Assembly (NCBI RefSeq): GCF_000282655.1
Contig: NZ_AKIV01000148.1
Location: forward strand, 20,016 to 84,015
DNA length: 64,000 nt
From: Polaromonas sp. CF318
Lineage (GTDB): Bacteria; Pseudomonadota; Gammaproteobacteria; Burkholderiales; Burkholderiaceae_C
Direction of reading: 5' to 3'
The position numbers and the translations under genes were made by a program. Within the stretch, counting starts at the first letter, position 1. Each line of letters opens with the position of its first letter. Below, piece by piece: positions 56,967-64,000 of this stretch. The notes under the pieces are model-generated. The model worked only from the letters and a program-made list of their open reading frames with translations. It did not search any database and was not told the origin of the DNA.

Positions 56967-57749
56967 GTGAACACCCACCCCGCCATGCATGCCATCGTTT
57001 CCAGGGACGAATGGCTCGCCGCCCGCCGCCTCTTGCTGGCCCGCGAAAAAGAGCTCACCGCCCAGCGCGACCTGGTGAGCGCCGAGCGCCGCCGCCTGCC
57101 CTGGGTACCGGTCGACAAAGCCTATGTGTTCGACGGCCCGAACGGCCCCGAAAGCCTGGCCGGGCTGTTTGAAGGACGCAGCCAGCTCATCGTCTACCAC
57201 TTCATGTTCGGCCCGGACTGGAAAGAGGGCTGCCCCAGCTGCTCGTTTTTGGCGGACCACGTCGACGGCACCCTGCCGCACCTGGCCGCGCGCGGCATCG
57301 CGCTGGCCGTGGTCTCGCGCGCGCCGCTGGCCAAGCTCGCCGCCTTCAGGCAGCGCATGGGCTGGCGCTTCAAGTGGGTGTCGTCCTCCGGCAGCGATTT
57401 CAACTACGACTACCACGTCTCCTTCACGCCCGAAGCACTCGCCGGCGGAAAGGTAGCCTACAACTACCGCATGGAAGACGTCGGCGACATGCAGGACCTG
57501 CACGGCATCAGCGTGTTCGCGCGCGACGGCCAGGGCAACGTCTTCCACACCTATTCAAGCTATGCCCGCGGCGCGGATTCCCTGGTCGGCAGCTACCACT
57601 ACATGGACCTCACGCCCAAAGGGCGCGACGAAGACGGCCTGCCCTTTCCCATGGCCTGGGTGCGCCACCACGACAAATACCCTTTGGCTGAACCCGCAGC
57701 CCAGGCCGTGCCGGCCTGCTGCCACGCCGAAGCCGGCAGTGCTGCATGA
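56967..57749 (+). CDS. DUF899 family thioredoxin-like protein
   Basis: A 260-residue protein with EKELTAQRDLVSAERRRLPW, LIVYHFMFGPDWKEGCPSCS and the later GTDSLVGSYHYMDLTPKGRD-like segment, typical of DUF899. The CPSC motif resembles a thioredoxin active site. Two further Cys occur at the C-terminus (ACCHAEAG). CCAAGGAG precedes the start. It overlaps the transporter gene in an ATGA junction, so coupled expression is expected. Confidence 0.9.
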   Translation: MNTHPAMHAIVSRDEWLAARRLLLAREKELTAQRDLVSAERRRLPWVPVDKAYVFDGPNGPESLAGLFEGRSQLIVYHFMFGPDWKEGCPSCSFLADHVDGTLPHLAARGIALAVVSRAPLAKLAAFRQRMGWRFKWVSSSGSDFNYDYHVSFTPEALAGGKVAYNYRMEDVGDMQDLHGISVFARDGQGNVFHTYSSYARGADSLVGSYHYMDLTPKGRDEDGLPFPMAWVRHHDKYPLAEPAAQAVPACCHAEAGSAA

Positions 57750-59278
57750 CGGTTTCCCCCAAAGCCACGCGCCGCGACTGGATTGGGCTGGCTGTCATCG
57801 CGCTGCCCTGCCTGCTGTATTCCATGGACCTCACCGTGATGAACCTGGCGGTGCCGCACCTGAGCGCCGAGCTCAAGCCCACGGGCGCGCAGCTATTGTG
57901 GATCGTCGACATCTACGGCTTCATGATTGCCGGCTCGCTCATCACCATGGGCACGCTGGGCGACCGCATAGGCCGGCGCCGGCTGCTGCTGATGGGCGCG
58001 GCGGCGTTCGGGGCCGCGTCGGTGCTCGCCGCGTTCTCCACCAGCGCCGAGATGCTGATCGCCACGCGCGCGCTGCTCGGCGTGGCCGGGGCCACGCTCG
58101 CGCCTTCCACGCTGTCGCTGATCCGCAATATGTTCCTCGACGCCGGCGAGCGCACGGTCGCCATCGGCGTGTGGATCACCAGCTATTCGGTGGGCGGCGC
58201 GATAGGCCCGCTGGTGGGCGGTGTACTGCTCGAGCACTTCTGGTGGGGTTCGGTGTTCCTGGTCAGCGTCCCCGTGATGGTTTTGCTGCTGGTGCTGGGG
58301 CCCATGCTGCTGCCCGAATACCGCGACCCCGGCGCCGGCCGCCTCGACCTGCTGAGCGCGGCGCAGTCGCTGGCGGCGGTGCTGGCCGTCATCTACGGCC
58401 TCAAGCGCATCGCCGAAGGCGGCCTCAGCTGGCTGGCCGCGGGTTGCATCGTAGCGGGGCTGGTGATTGGCATGGCCTTTTTGCGCCGGCAGCGCACGCT
58501 GGCCAGCCCGCTGATCGACCTGGCCCTGTTCCGTGTGCCGGCTTTCAGTGCGGCCCTGGCCATCAACACCTTCTGCTTCTTCGGTGCGTTTGGTGCCTTT
58601 CTTTTCATCGCGCAGTATTTACAGCTGGTGATTGGTTTGTCGCCGCTGGAGGCAGGTCTCTGGTCGGTGCCGTCGGCGCTGGGCTTTGTGGTGGGTTCCA
58701 TGCTGGCGCCTGTCATGGCGCGGCGTATCCGCGCCGGGTTGGCGGTTACCGGTGGGCTGGCGTTGGCGTTTGTGGGTTTTGGGGTGCTCACGCAGGTCGG
58801 TGGCGCCTCGGGCCTGGCCACGCTGGTCGCCGGCAGCGTGATTTTTTCGCTGGGGCTGGCGCCGGTGGTCACACTGGGCACCGACCTCATCGTCGGCTCT
58901 GCGCCGCCCGAGCGTGCGGGCGCGGCGGCGGCGATTTCAGAAACCAGCTCGGAGTTCGGCGGCGCCCTCGGCATTGCCGTGTTGGGCAGCGTCGTGACGG
59001 CGGTCTACCGCCACGCCATGGAGGACAGCGTGCTGGGCGGTGTTCCGGCCGCGGCGGCGCAGGCCGCGCGCAGCACGCTGGGCGGCGCTGTGGCGGTAGC
59101 GGCTGAATTGCCCGGCGCCAGTGGCGCGGCCTTGCTCGATACCTCACGCGACGCCTATGCCCAGGCCTTCCAGGTCACGGCGGGCATCAGTGCCGCGCTG
59201 GTGCTGGGCACGGCCGTCCTGGCTGCTTTCATGCTACGGCAGGCCGGTGCAGGCCCGGCCGCCGGGTCCGTGCACTGA
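57746..59278 (+). CDS. DHA2 family MFS drug transporter 1
   Basis: A 510-residue membrane protein with 14 predicted segments, beginning with CLLYSMDLTVMNLAVPHLSA, motif A (GTLGDRIGRRRLLL) and motif C-like GAIGPLVGGVLLEHF. It exports drugs or small toxic compounds with proton antiport, alone rather than in an EmrA-type complex since no membrane-fusion gene follows. It is the last gene of the arsR operon, so the operon is probably a response to a compound sensed by ArsR. Confidence 0.92.
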   Translation: MTVSPKATRRDWIGLAVIALPCLLYSMDLTVMNLAVPHLSAELKPTGAQLLWIVDIYGFMIAGSLITMGTLGDRIGRRRLLLMGAAAFGAASVLAAFSTSAEMLIATRALLGVAGATLAPSTLSLIRNMFLDAGERTVAIGVWITSYSVGGAIGPLVGGVLLEHFWWGSVFLVSVPVMVLLLVLGPMLLPEYRDPGAGRLDLLSAAQSLAAVLAVIYGLKRIAEGGLSWLAAGCIVAGLVIGMAFLRRQRTLASPLIDLALFRVPAFSAALAINTFCFFGAFGAFLFIAQYLQLVIGLSPLEAGLWSVPSALGFVVGSMLAPVMARRIRAGLAVTGGLALAFVGFGVLTQVGGASGLATLVAGSVIFSLGLAPVVTLGTDLIVGSAPPERAGAAAAISETSSEFGGALGIAVLGSVVTAVYRHAMEDSVLGGVPAAAAQAARSTLGGAVAVAAELPGASGAALLDTSRDAYAQAFQVTAGISAALVLGTAVLAAFMLRQAGAGPAAGSVH

Positions 59279-59315
59279 TGCAAACAGAGGGCCCGCCTTG
59301 CAAAATCCGCAATGT

Positions 59316-60149
59316 TCAGAACCGCACTTTCAGAAAGGCCGACGGCCCTTTGAGCTTGACGCGAAAGCGCGCATTGTTGCTGTCCTCGCGGCGCAGGTCG
59401 ATGTCCGTCAGGCCGTAGTCCAGTACCACACCGACGTTTTTGGCCGGGAACCATTCCACGCCCACGGCCGCGTTGTAGATTTCGCCGCGCGTGCTGCCGC
59501 CGGTTTTTTTCACGCCCGAGGCGTCGGCAAACAGCCGCAGGTCCGGCGAGATCGCATGCCGCAGGCCCAGCTCCAGCAGCGGCGCCACCGCGTCGTCGCT
59601 GTCGCTTTGCCGTATGCTGCCGGTGCTGCCGCCCACCGTCGCGGTCGCGCTCAGGTCCAGGCCCACGCGGTAGTAGGCTGCGCCCGCACCCACGCCGAAC
59701 ACGGTGTTGCCCGAACCGAACCACCATTTGTAGGCCAGCTTGGCGAAGTCCACCTTAACGTCCAGGTTGGCCGTGCCCGTGGTCGTCACCGTGCCGCTGC
59801 CCGTCCTGAAATTGCTGGCCAGCGAATCCCCGTAGCCGCGCTTGAACTGGTAGTAGTCAAAGGACAGGCCCTGGCTGTCGAACAGCAGCAGGTCGGCCTT
59901 GATGCGCGGCAGGGTCACACTGCTGCTTTTCGAGTCGCCCGAGTCCAGCCGGCCGAAGTTGGTGTTCACCGCCGCGTTAAAGGTCGGGTCGGCATGGAAA
60001 GCGCCTATCGAAAAGCTCGCGCGGTCCAGCGCGGGCGAGGGCTGGGCCAGGGCCGCGCCGCCCAGCAGCGCCAGGGCGGCCAGCCCGGCCGTCTTCAGGG
60101 GGAGCCGTCCGGCACGGCGGGGCAGTGGAGTCATCCGCATGAAATTCAT
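59316..60149 (-). CDS. Outer-membrane beta-barrel protein
   Basis: A 277-residue protein; the start is taken at ATG 60149 but ATGs at 60140 and 60134 are possible, and no clear ribosome site separates them. A signal peptide (TAGLAALALLGGAALAQ) precedes alternating amphipathic strands (FGVGAGAAYYRVGLDLSATA, VGVVLDYGLTDIDLRREDSN) and the chain ends FLKVRF with the C-terminal Phe of barrels. Likely a small outer-membrane channel or surface protein. It is divergent from the second MFS gene. Confidence 0.75.
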   Translation of the reverse strand: MNFMRMTPLPRRAGRLPLKTAGLAALALLGGAALAQPSPALDRASFSIGAFHADPTFNAAVNTNFGRLDSGDSKSSSVTLPRIKADLLLFDSQGLSFDYYQFKRGYGDSLASNFRTGSGTVTTTGTANLDVKVDFAKLAYKWWFGSGNTVFGVGAGAAYYRVGLDLSATATVGGSTGSIRQSDSDDAVAPLLELGLRHAISPDLRLFADASGVKKTGGSTRGEIYNAAVGVEWFPAKNVGVVLDYGLTDIDLRREDSNNARFRVKLKGPSAFLKVRF

Positions 60150-60416
60150 CCCATGAAAAAAAGTGCGCGGCACGCCTGGAACGCCTGAATCGAAATGCCG
60201 CAAAACGCCAGCGTTTACTGCCCATAAATTAGCAGCGGCATCTGGCCTCGCTATCCGCCAAACACCGAGGCGCATGTAGGACAGCATGTAGGACAACGCG
60301 CGGCGCAGGCATGGCGTAACATGCGCGGCCACGGTACCGTTTTTGCGACGGATGGACCTGAACCTGACCTGATTTGACTGGCGACATTCACTGATGAAGC
60401 AGAGGAGAGACCGCAA

Positions 60417-61868
60417 ATGAGACAACACATGGACAGCCGCAAGCGCTGGTGGGCCCTGATGGTGCTGTGCCTCGGGGTGCTGATGATCGTGCTCGACACC
60501 ACCATCGTCAACGTGGCCCTGCCTTCCATACGCACAGACCTGCATTTCACCGAAACCTCGCTGGTCTGGGTGGTCAATGCCTACATGCTGACCTTCGGCG
60601 GTTTTCTGCTGCTGGGCGGCCGGCTCGGCGACCTCTACGGCCACCGCCGGCTCTTTCTCGCGGGGCTCAGCCTCTTCACCCTGGCTTCGCTGGCCTGCGG
60701 CATCGCCAATTCGCAGGCGCTGCTCATCGTCGCGCGCGCGGTGCAGGGCCTGGGCGGCGCGGTGGTCTCGGCGATCTCGCTCTCGCTCATCATGAACCTG
60801 TTTACCGAGCCGGCCGAGCGCGCCAAGGCCATGGGCGTCTACGGTTTTGTCTGCGCCGGCGGCGGCAGCATAGGCGTGCTGCTGGGCGGCGTGCTCACCG
60901 ACTCGCTGAGCTGGCACTGGATCTTTTTGGTCAACCTGCCCATAGGCGGCGCGGTCTTTGCGCTGTGCCTTTTGCTGCTGCCCGGCGGCAAGGGCCAGGC
61001 CGGCGGCGCCAAACTCGACGTCGGGGGCGCCGTCACCGTCACCAGCTCGCTGATGCTGGCCGTCTACGGCATCGTCAACGGCAACGAGGCCGGCTGGCTC
61101 TCGGGCCAGACTTTGGGCCTGCTGGGCGCGGCCGCGGTGCTCATGGCCGTCTTCCTGGCGATTGAATCCAAAGTGCAGACGCCGCTGATGCCGCTGGGCC
61201 TGTTCCGCCTGCGCAACGTCGCCACCGCCAATGTGGTGGGCGTGCTCTGGGCGGCAGCCATGTTCGCCTGGTTTTTTATCTCGGCGCTCTATATGCAACT
61301 GGTGCTGGGCTACAGCGCCCTGCAGGTCGGCCTGGGCTTTCTGCCCGCCAACCTCATCATGGCCGCCTTCTCGCTGGGCCTGTCGGCCAAAATTGTGATG
61401 CGCTTCGGCATACGCGCGCCGCTGGCCGCCGGCCTGCTGCTGGCCGCCGTGGGCCTGGCCTTGTTCGCGCGCGCGCCCGTGGCCGGCAGCTTCGCGCTCG
61501 ACGTGCTGCCCGGCATGCTGTTGCTGGGCCTGGGGGCCGGCATGGCCTTCAACCCGGTGCTGCTCGCCGCCATGAGCGACGTGGACCCCAGCGAGTCCGG
61601 CATCGCCTCCGGCGTGGTCAACACCTCCTTCATGATGGGCGGTGCACTCGGCCTGGCCGTGCTGGCCAGCCTCGCGGCCGCGCGCAGCACGTCGCTGGGT
61701 GGTGCGGGGCTGGACGCGACCGCCGCGCTCAACGGCGGCTATCAGCTGGCCTTTGTGATCGGCGCCATTTTCGCGGCCGTGGCCGCCGTGCTGGGCGCCG
61801 TGCTGCTCAGGCCCGGCGCGGCCCCGGGCGGGGCCGCCGCGCAGGGCGTGGCGGACGCGGCCGAATAA
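60417..61868 (+). CDS. DHA2 family MFS drug transporter 2
   Basis: A 483-residue protein with 14 membrane segments; GVLMIVLDTTIVNVALPSIR, motif A GGRLGDLYGHRRLFLAG and GSIGVLLGGVLTDSLSWHWI. The GAG sequence 8 nt before ATG 60417 is a weak ribosome site; a second Met four codons on is possible. It is only distantly like the DHA2 transporter upstream, so a recent tandem duplication is unlikely. Substrate unknown. Confidence 0.92.
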   Translation: MRQHMDSRKRWWALMVLCLGVLMIVLDTTIVNVALPSIRTDLHFTETSLVWVVNAYMLTFGGFLLLGGRLGDLYGHRRLFLAGLSLFTLASLACGIANSQALLIVARAVQGLGGAVVSAISLSLIMNLFTEPAERAKAMGVYGFVCAGGGSIGVLLGGVLTDSLSWHWIFLVNLPIGGAVFALCLLLLPGGKGQAGGAKLDVGGAVTVTSSLMLAVYGIVNGNEAGWLSGQTLGLLGAAAVLMAVFLAIESKVQTPLMPLGLFRLRNVATANVVGVLWAAAMFAWFFISALYMQLVLGYSALQVGLGFLPANLIMAAFSLGLSAKIVMRFGIRAPLAAGLLLAAVGLALFARAPVAGSFALDVLPGMLLLGLGAGMAFNPVLLAAMSDVDPSESGIASGVVNTSFMMGGALGLAVLASLAAARSTSLGGAGLDATAALNGGYQLAFVIGAIFAAVAAVLGAVLLRPGAAPGGAAAQGVADAAE

Positions 61869-62008
61869 GCGCATCAACGCCGCCCCGCAAAACGCGGCGT
61901 TTTCCTACCTCGCCGGCCTCGCGCCGGCCTCACCATGCGGGTTCAAGCCATGGGCAGTACCGGGCCGTCGCTGTGCCCGGGCCTTGGTTTCACCCCAGGA
62001 GAACGCGC

Positions 62009-62386
62009 ATGAGCACCCTCACCGGAAGCTGCCATTGCGGCAAAAACGCCTTTCGCATAGACGGCGAAATGCCGGCCCAGCTCACGCGCTGCACTTGCTC
62101 CTTCTGCAGCAAGCGCGGCGCGCTGCTGGCCTACTACACTCCCGAGCAATTCCACGTCACCACACCCAAGGACGCCGACGCGGTTTACCGCTGGCAGACC
62201 AAGCTGGTGGACCACCATTTCTGCGCCGAGTGCGGTGTTTCCACCTACACCGACAGCCCGGCCTTCGAGATGGACGGCAGCTGGGATGGCAGCACGCGCC
62301 GCATAGGCGTCAACGCGCGCCTGTTCGATGATTTTGATGCCGCCACGGCGCCCGTTGCCGTGATAGACGGCAAAAACCTCTGGTAG
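62009..62386 (+). CDS. GFA family (glutathione-dependent formaldehyde-activating) protein
   Basis: A 125-residue protein; CCAGGAG sits 7-8 nt before ATG 62009. It keeps the zinc Cys sets CHCG, CTCSFC and CAECG. GFA proteins bind one structural and one catalytic zinc and act on or near S-hydroxymethyl glutathione; most family members are uncharacterised. Convergent with slyX. Confidence 0.9.
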   Translation: MSTLTGSCHCGKNAFRIDGEMPAQLTRCTCSFCSKRGALLAYYTPEQFHVTTPKDADAVYRWQTKLVDHHFCAECGVSTYTDSPAFEMDGSWDGSTRRIGVNARLFDDFDAATAPVAVIDGKNLW

Positions 62387-62417
62387 CCCGTGCCGCGTAA
62401 TCTGGGGATACAAATTC

Positions 62418-62534
62418 ATCCGCAGATTGCGCAGATTTACGCAGATTGAAAACAACAGGCTTTCATCGACCTGAACCGCAAACGAATTTGCATTGGAGGG
62501 TCTTCATCTGTGTAAATCTGCGTAATCTGCGGAT
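62418..62534. repeat. Inverted-repeat element between the GFA gene and slyX
   Basis: Left arm at 62418-62447 (starting ATCCGCAGATTGCGCAGAT) and right arm at 62505-62534 (ending GTAATCTGCGGAT) are near-complementary over about 29 bases with a 57-nt spacer. Each arm itself holds two CAGATT/AATCTG copies. This matches REP-like intergenic repeats, and may end both convergent transcripts. Confidence 0.7.
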
Positions 62535-62549
62535 ATAAATCCCCGCAAT

Positions 62550-62771
62550 TCAGAAGTGCGGCGGCAAATCGTCGCGCAGGCTGCGCGCGGTGGTGATGTC
62601 GCCGTCACGCACGGGCGCGGCCTTGAGTTCGGCCACCTCGCGCAGCAGCGCGTCGATTTGCTGCTGCTGGCACACGATGATTTTGTCGAGCTGCTCCAGC
62701 AGGTCCTCGGCAAAGCTGGCCTTGATCTCGAGTTCGGTCAGGCGGCTGTCGGTGTGGTTCTCGGCTTGCAT
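62550..62771 (-). CDS. slyX: SlyX family protein
   Basis: A 73-residue protein with the start at ATG 62771, which has AAGGG 4 nt upstream; an ATG six codons before is possible. It is one helix with coiled-coil spacing (LTELEIKASFAEDLLEQLDK, QQQQIDALLREVAELK) and the C-terminal DDLPPHF, which is diagnostic for SlyX. Function is unknown. Confidence 0.92.
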   Translation of the reverse strand: MQAENHTDSRLTELEIKASFAEDLLEQLDKIIVCQQQQIDALLREVAELKAAPVRDGDITTARSLRDDLPPHF

Positions 62772-62893
62772 GCCCTTATTGGACACCATGGCGGGGAAGC
62801 CGGGGAAGTCGGGGAAATAACCGGCGCCCTGCGCGTTTGCCCGGCTTGGGCTACGCTTGACGGCTGTCGTTTATTTCCTGCCGCACACACACC

Positions 62894-63610
62894 ATGACCC
62901 AAGCCAAAACCTTCCCCCAGGACTTTCCCATCACCCAGAAATGGCCCGCCCAGCACCCTGACCAGATCCAGCTGTACTCGCTGCCCACGCCCAACGGCGT
63001 CAAGGTCTCCATCATGCTCGAGGAGACCGGCCTGGCCTATGAGCCGCACCTCGTGAGCTTCGACACCAACGACCAGATGTCGCCGGCCTTTCTCTCGCTC
63101 AACCCCAACAACAAGATCCCCGCCGTCATCGATCCCAAGGGCCCCGGCGGCCTGCCTCTGGCCCTCTTCGAATCCGGCGCCATCCTGCTCTACCTGGCCG
63201 AGAAGACCGGCAAGTTCATCCCCCAGGACGCCGCAGGCCGCTATGAAACCATCCAGTGGCTGATGTTCCAGATGGGCGGCATAGGCCCCATGTTCGGCCA
63301 GTTGGGCTTTTTCCACAAATTCGCCGGCAAGGAATATGAAGACAAGCGGCCCCGCGACCGCTATGTCGCCGAGTCGAAACGCCTGCTCGGCGTGCTCGAG
63401 CAGCGCCTGGCAGGCCGCGACTGGATCATGGGTGAGCAGTACACCATTGCCGACATCGCGATCTTTCCGTGGGTCCGGAACCTGGTTGGGTTTTATGAAG
63501 CCGGCGAGCTTGTGGGGTTTGCTGATTTCCCTAACGTCAAGAGGGTGCTTGAGGTTTTTGTGGTGCGGCCGGCGGTGGTGAAGGGGTTGCTTATTCCCAA
63601 ACGGGGGTGA
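62894..63610 (+). CDS. Glutathione S-transferase, YghU/YfcG-like
   Basis: A 238-residue protein. The thioredoxin-like domain holds LYSLPTPNGVKVSIMLEETG, NPNNKIPAVIDPKGPGG (the cis-Pro that faces glutathione) and LFESGAILLYLAEKTGKFIP (Glu-Ser glutathione site). The C-terminal helical domain carries MGGIGPMFGQLGFFHKFA, and the final ADIAIFPWVRNL matches the N-capping box of GSTs. YghU-type enzymes bind two glutathiones and reduce disulfides. No neighbours suggest its substrate. Confidence 0.93.
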   Translation: MTQAKTFPQDFPITQKWPAQHPDQIQLYSLPTPNGVKVSIMLEETGLAYEPHLVSFDTNDQMSPAFLSLNPNNKIPAVIDPKGPGGLPLALFESGAILLYLAEKTGKFIPQDAAGRYETIQWLMFQMGGIGPMFGQLGFFHKFAGKEYEDKRPRDRYVAESKRLLGVLEQRLAGRDWIMGEQYTIADIAIFPWVRNLVGFYEAGELVGFADFPNVKRVLEVFVVRPAVVKGLLIPKRG

Positions 63611-63624
63611 TGTCGGGTCTTGCT

Positions 63625-63900
63625 CCGACGAGCGCGCTCTTCCCCGCTCTTCCCTCTTCTTGGTTCTGCTGGCCGGGTCTCGCCCCGGCGGGCGACATAC
63701 TTTTCTTTGCTTCGCCAAAGAAAAGTACCCAAAAGAAAGGCGACCCGCAGTCTGGGTCCCTCCGCTTCGCTACGGGCAACCTGCGGTGCTCGACTGCGGA
63801 GGGGGTCTGGCTAAACTCGCTACGCTGCGCTTCGCTCAGACAACGCCAGCCCTTATCCCTCCTCCGTCTGCGCTGCTCGGCCCAGCCAGGACGGGGCAAT
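63625..63900. repeat. Intergenic repeat element
   Basis: A GC-rich stretch with GTCTCGCCCCGGCGGGCGAC and, next to it, CTTTTCTTTGCTTCGCCAAAGAAAAG, which holds the dyad CTTTTCTTTG/CAAAGAAAAG around CTTCGC. Sequences of this exact look recur many times between genes in Comamonadaceae. No protein gene is supported in 63611-64000. Confidence 0.65.
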
Positions 63901-63910
63901 CGGGAGCGGA

Positions 63911-63995
63911 AACCGAATACCGAAATACCAAGAAGACAAATACAAACAAGGACACGCCATGGCGTGTCCTTGTGGTTTTCGGTATTGGTATTTTT
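63911..63995. terminator. Long palindromic terminator-like structure
   Basis: An inner perfect stem AAGGACACGCC/GGCGTGTCCTT at 63949-63972 is nested within AAACCGAATACC and GGTTTTCGGTATTGG sequences that pair over a longer distance, ending in TATTTTTCT. It may terminate transcription in either direction. Confidence 0.6.
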
Positions 63996-64000
63996 CTCCC

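Noticed and set aside
59316..61877. An 853-residue minus-strand frame covering the MFS gene and the beta-barrel gene
   Set aside because: Only its end from 60149 has a signal peptide and barrel pattern; the rest is a His/Gln/Arg-rich shadow of the MFS gene on the other strand.

Overview
The window is a high-GC betaproteobacterial chromosome segment, most likely from the Comamonadaceae (Polaromonas/Rhodoferax/Variovorax-like). Support comes from the gene order yicC-gmk-rpoZ-spoT, the urease cluster with ureJ between ureA and ureB, the second infA-type gene, and GC-rich intergenic repeats of a kind common in that family. No rRNA gene, transposase or CRISPR array is visible.

Region 1 (1-9930) is the right arm of a siphovirus-like prophage. 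It holds the end of the tape measure gene, a distal tail/hub/NlpC-P60-like/tip module in the order seen in gene transfer agents and lambdoid tails, two tail fibre/spike genes, and a lysis cassette of two holin-like membrane proteins, an M15-type endolysin, and Rz with an embedded Rz1. It ends at a 47-bp copy of the 3' half of a tRNA-Arg(ACG)-type gene, read as attR; the intact tRNA and integrase should lie off-window to the left.

Region 2 (10-22.7 kb) is host core: greB, spoT, rpoZ, gmk and yicC, then a Ser/Thr kinase-PP2C phosphatase pair reading into rph-rdgB-hemW. Small membrane or secreted proteins and a tRNA-Ser(UGA) follow.

Region 3 (22.7-32.7 kb) is the urease operon ureA-ureJ-ureB-ureC-ureE-ureF-ureG on the minus strand; no ureD is found. 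Divergent from it is a large fusion of an NCS1 nucleobase/allantoin-type permease with a hybrid histidine kinase, followed by an overlapping LuxR-type response regulator. A nitrogen-source sensing role is suggested by position.

Region 4 (32.7-46.1 kb) holds an extragenic repeat, a second infA-type gene, dctA, and two paralogous L,D-transpeptidase genes. These flank a striking island: nine tightly spaced tRNA genes for nine different amino acids (Gly, Glu, Ser, Arg, Asp, Trp, Asn, His, Lys), all on the minus strand. The array is preceded by a boxA-like motif, carries a 61-codon ORF inside it, ends in an HNH endonuclease gene and a strong terminator, and has a phage-type HTH regulator next to it. 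It looks like a mobile tRNA array and is the most unusual part of the window. A nuclease-helicase and a DedA-rhodanese fusion follow.

Region 5 (46.1-64 kb) begins with a 1722-residue sensor carrying seven PAS-like segments, two complete kinase modules and two receivers. Then come VOC proteins, an AraC regulator, an oligopeptide-type binding protein, an ArsR-controlled five-gene operon whose operator overlaps the arsR start codon, two DHA2 efflux pumps, a beta-barrel protein, a GFA enzyme, slyX, a glutathione transferase and further intergenic repeats.
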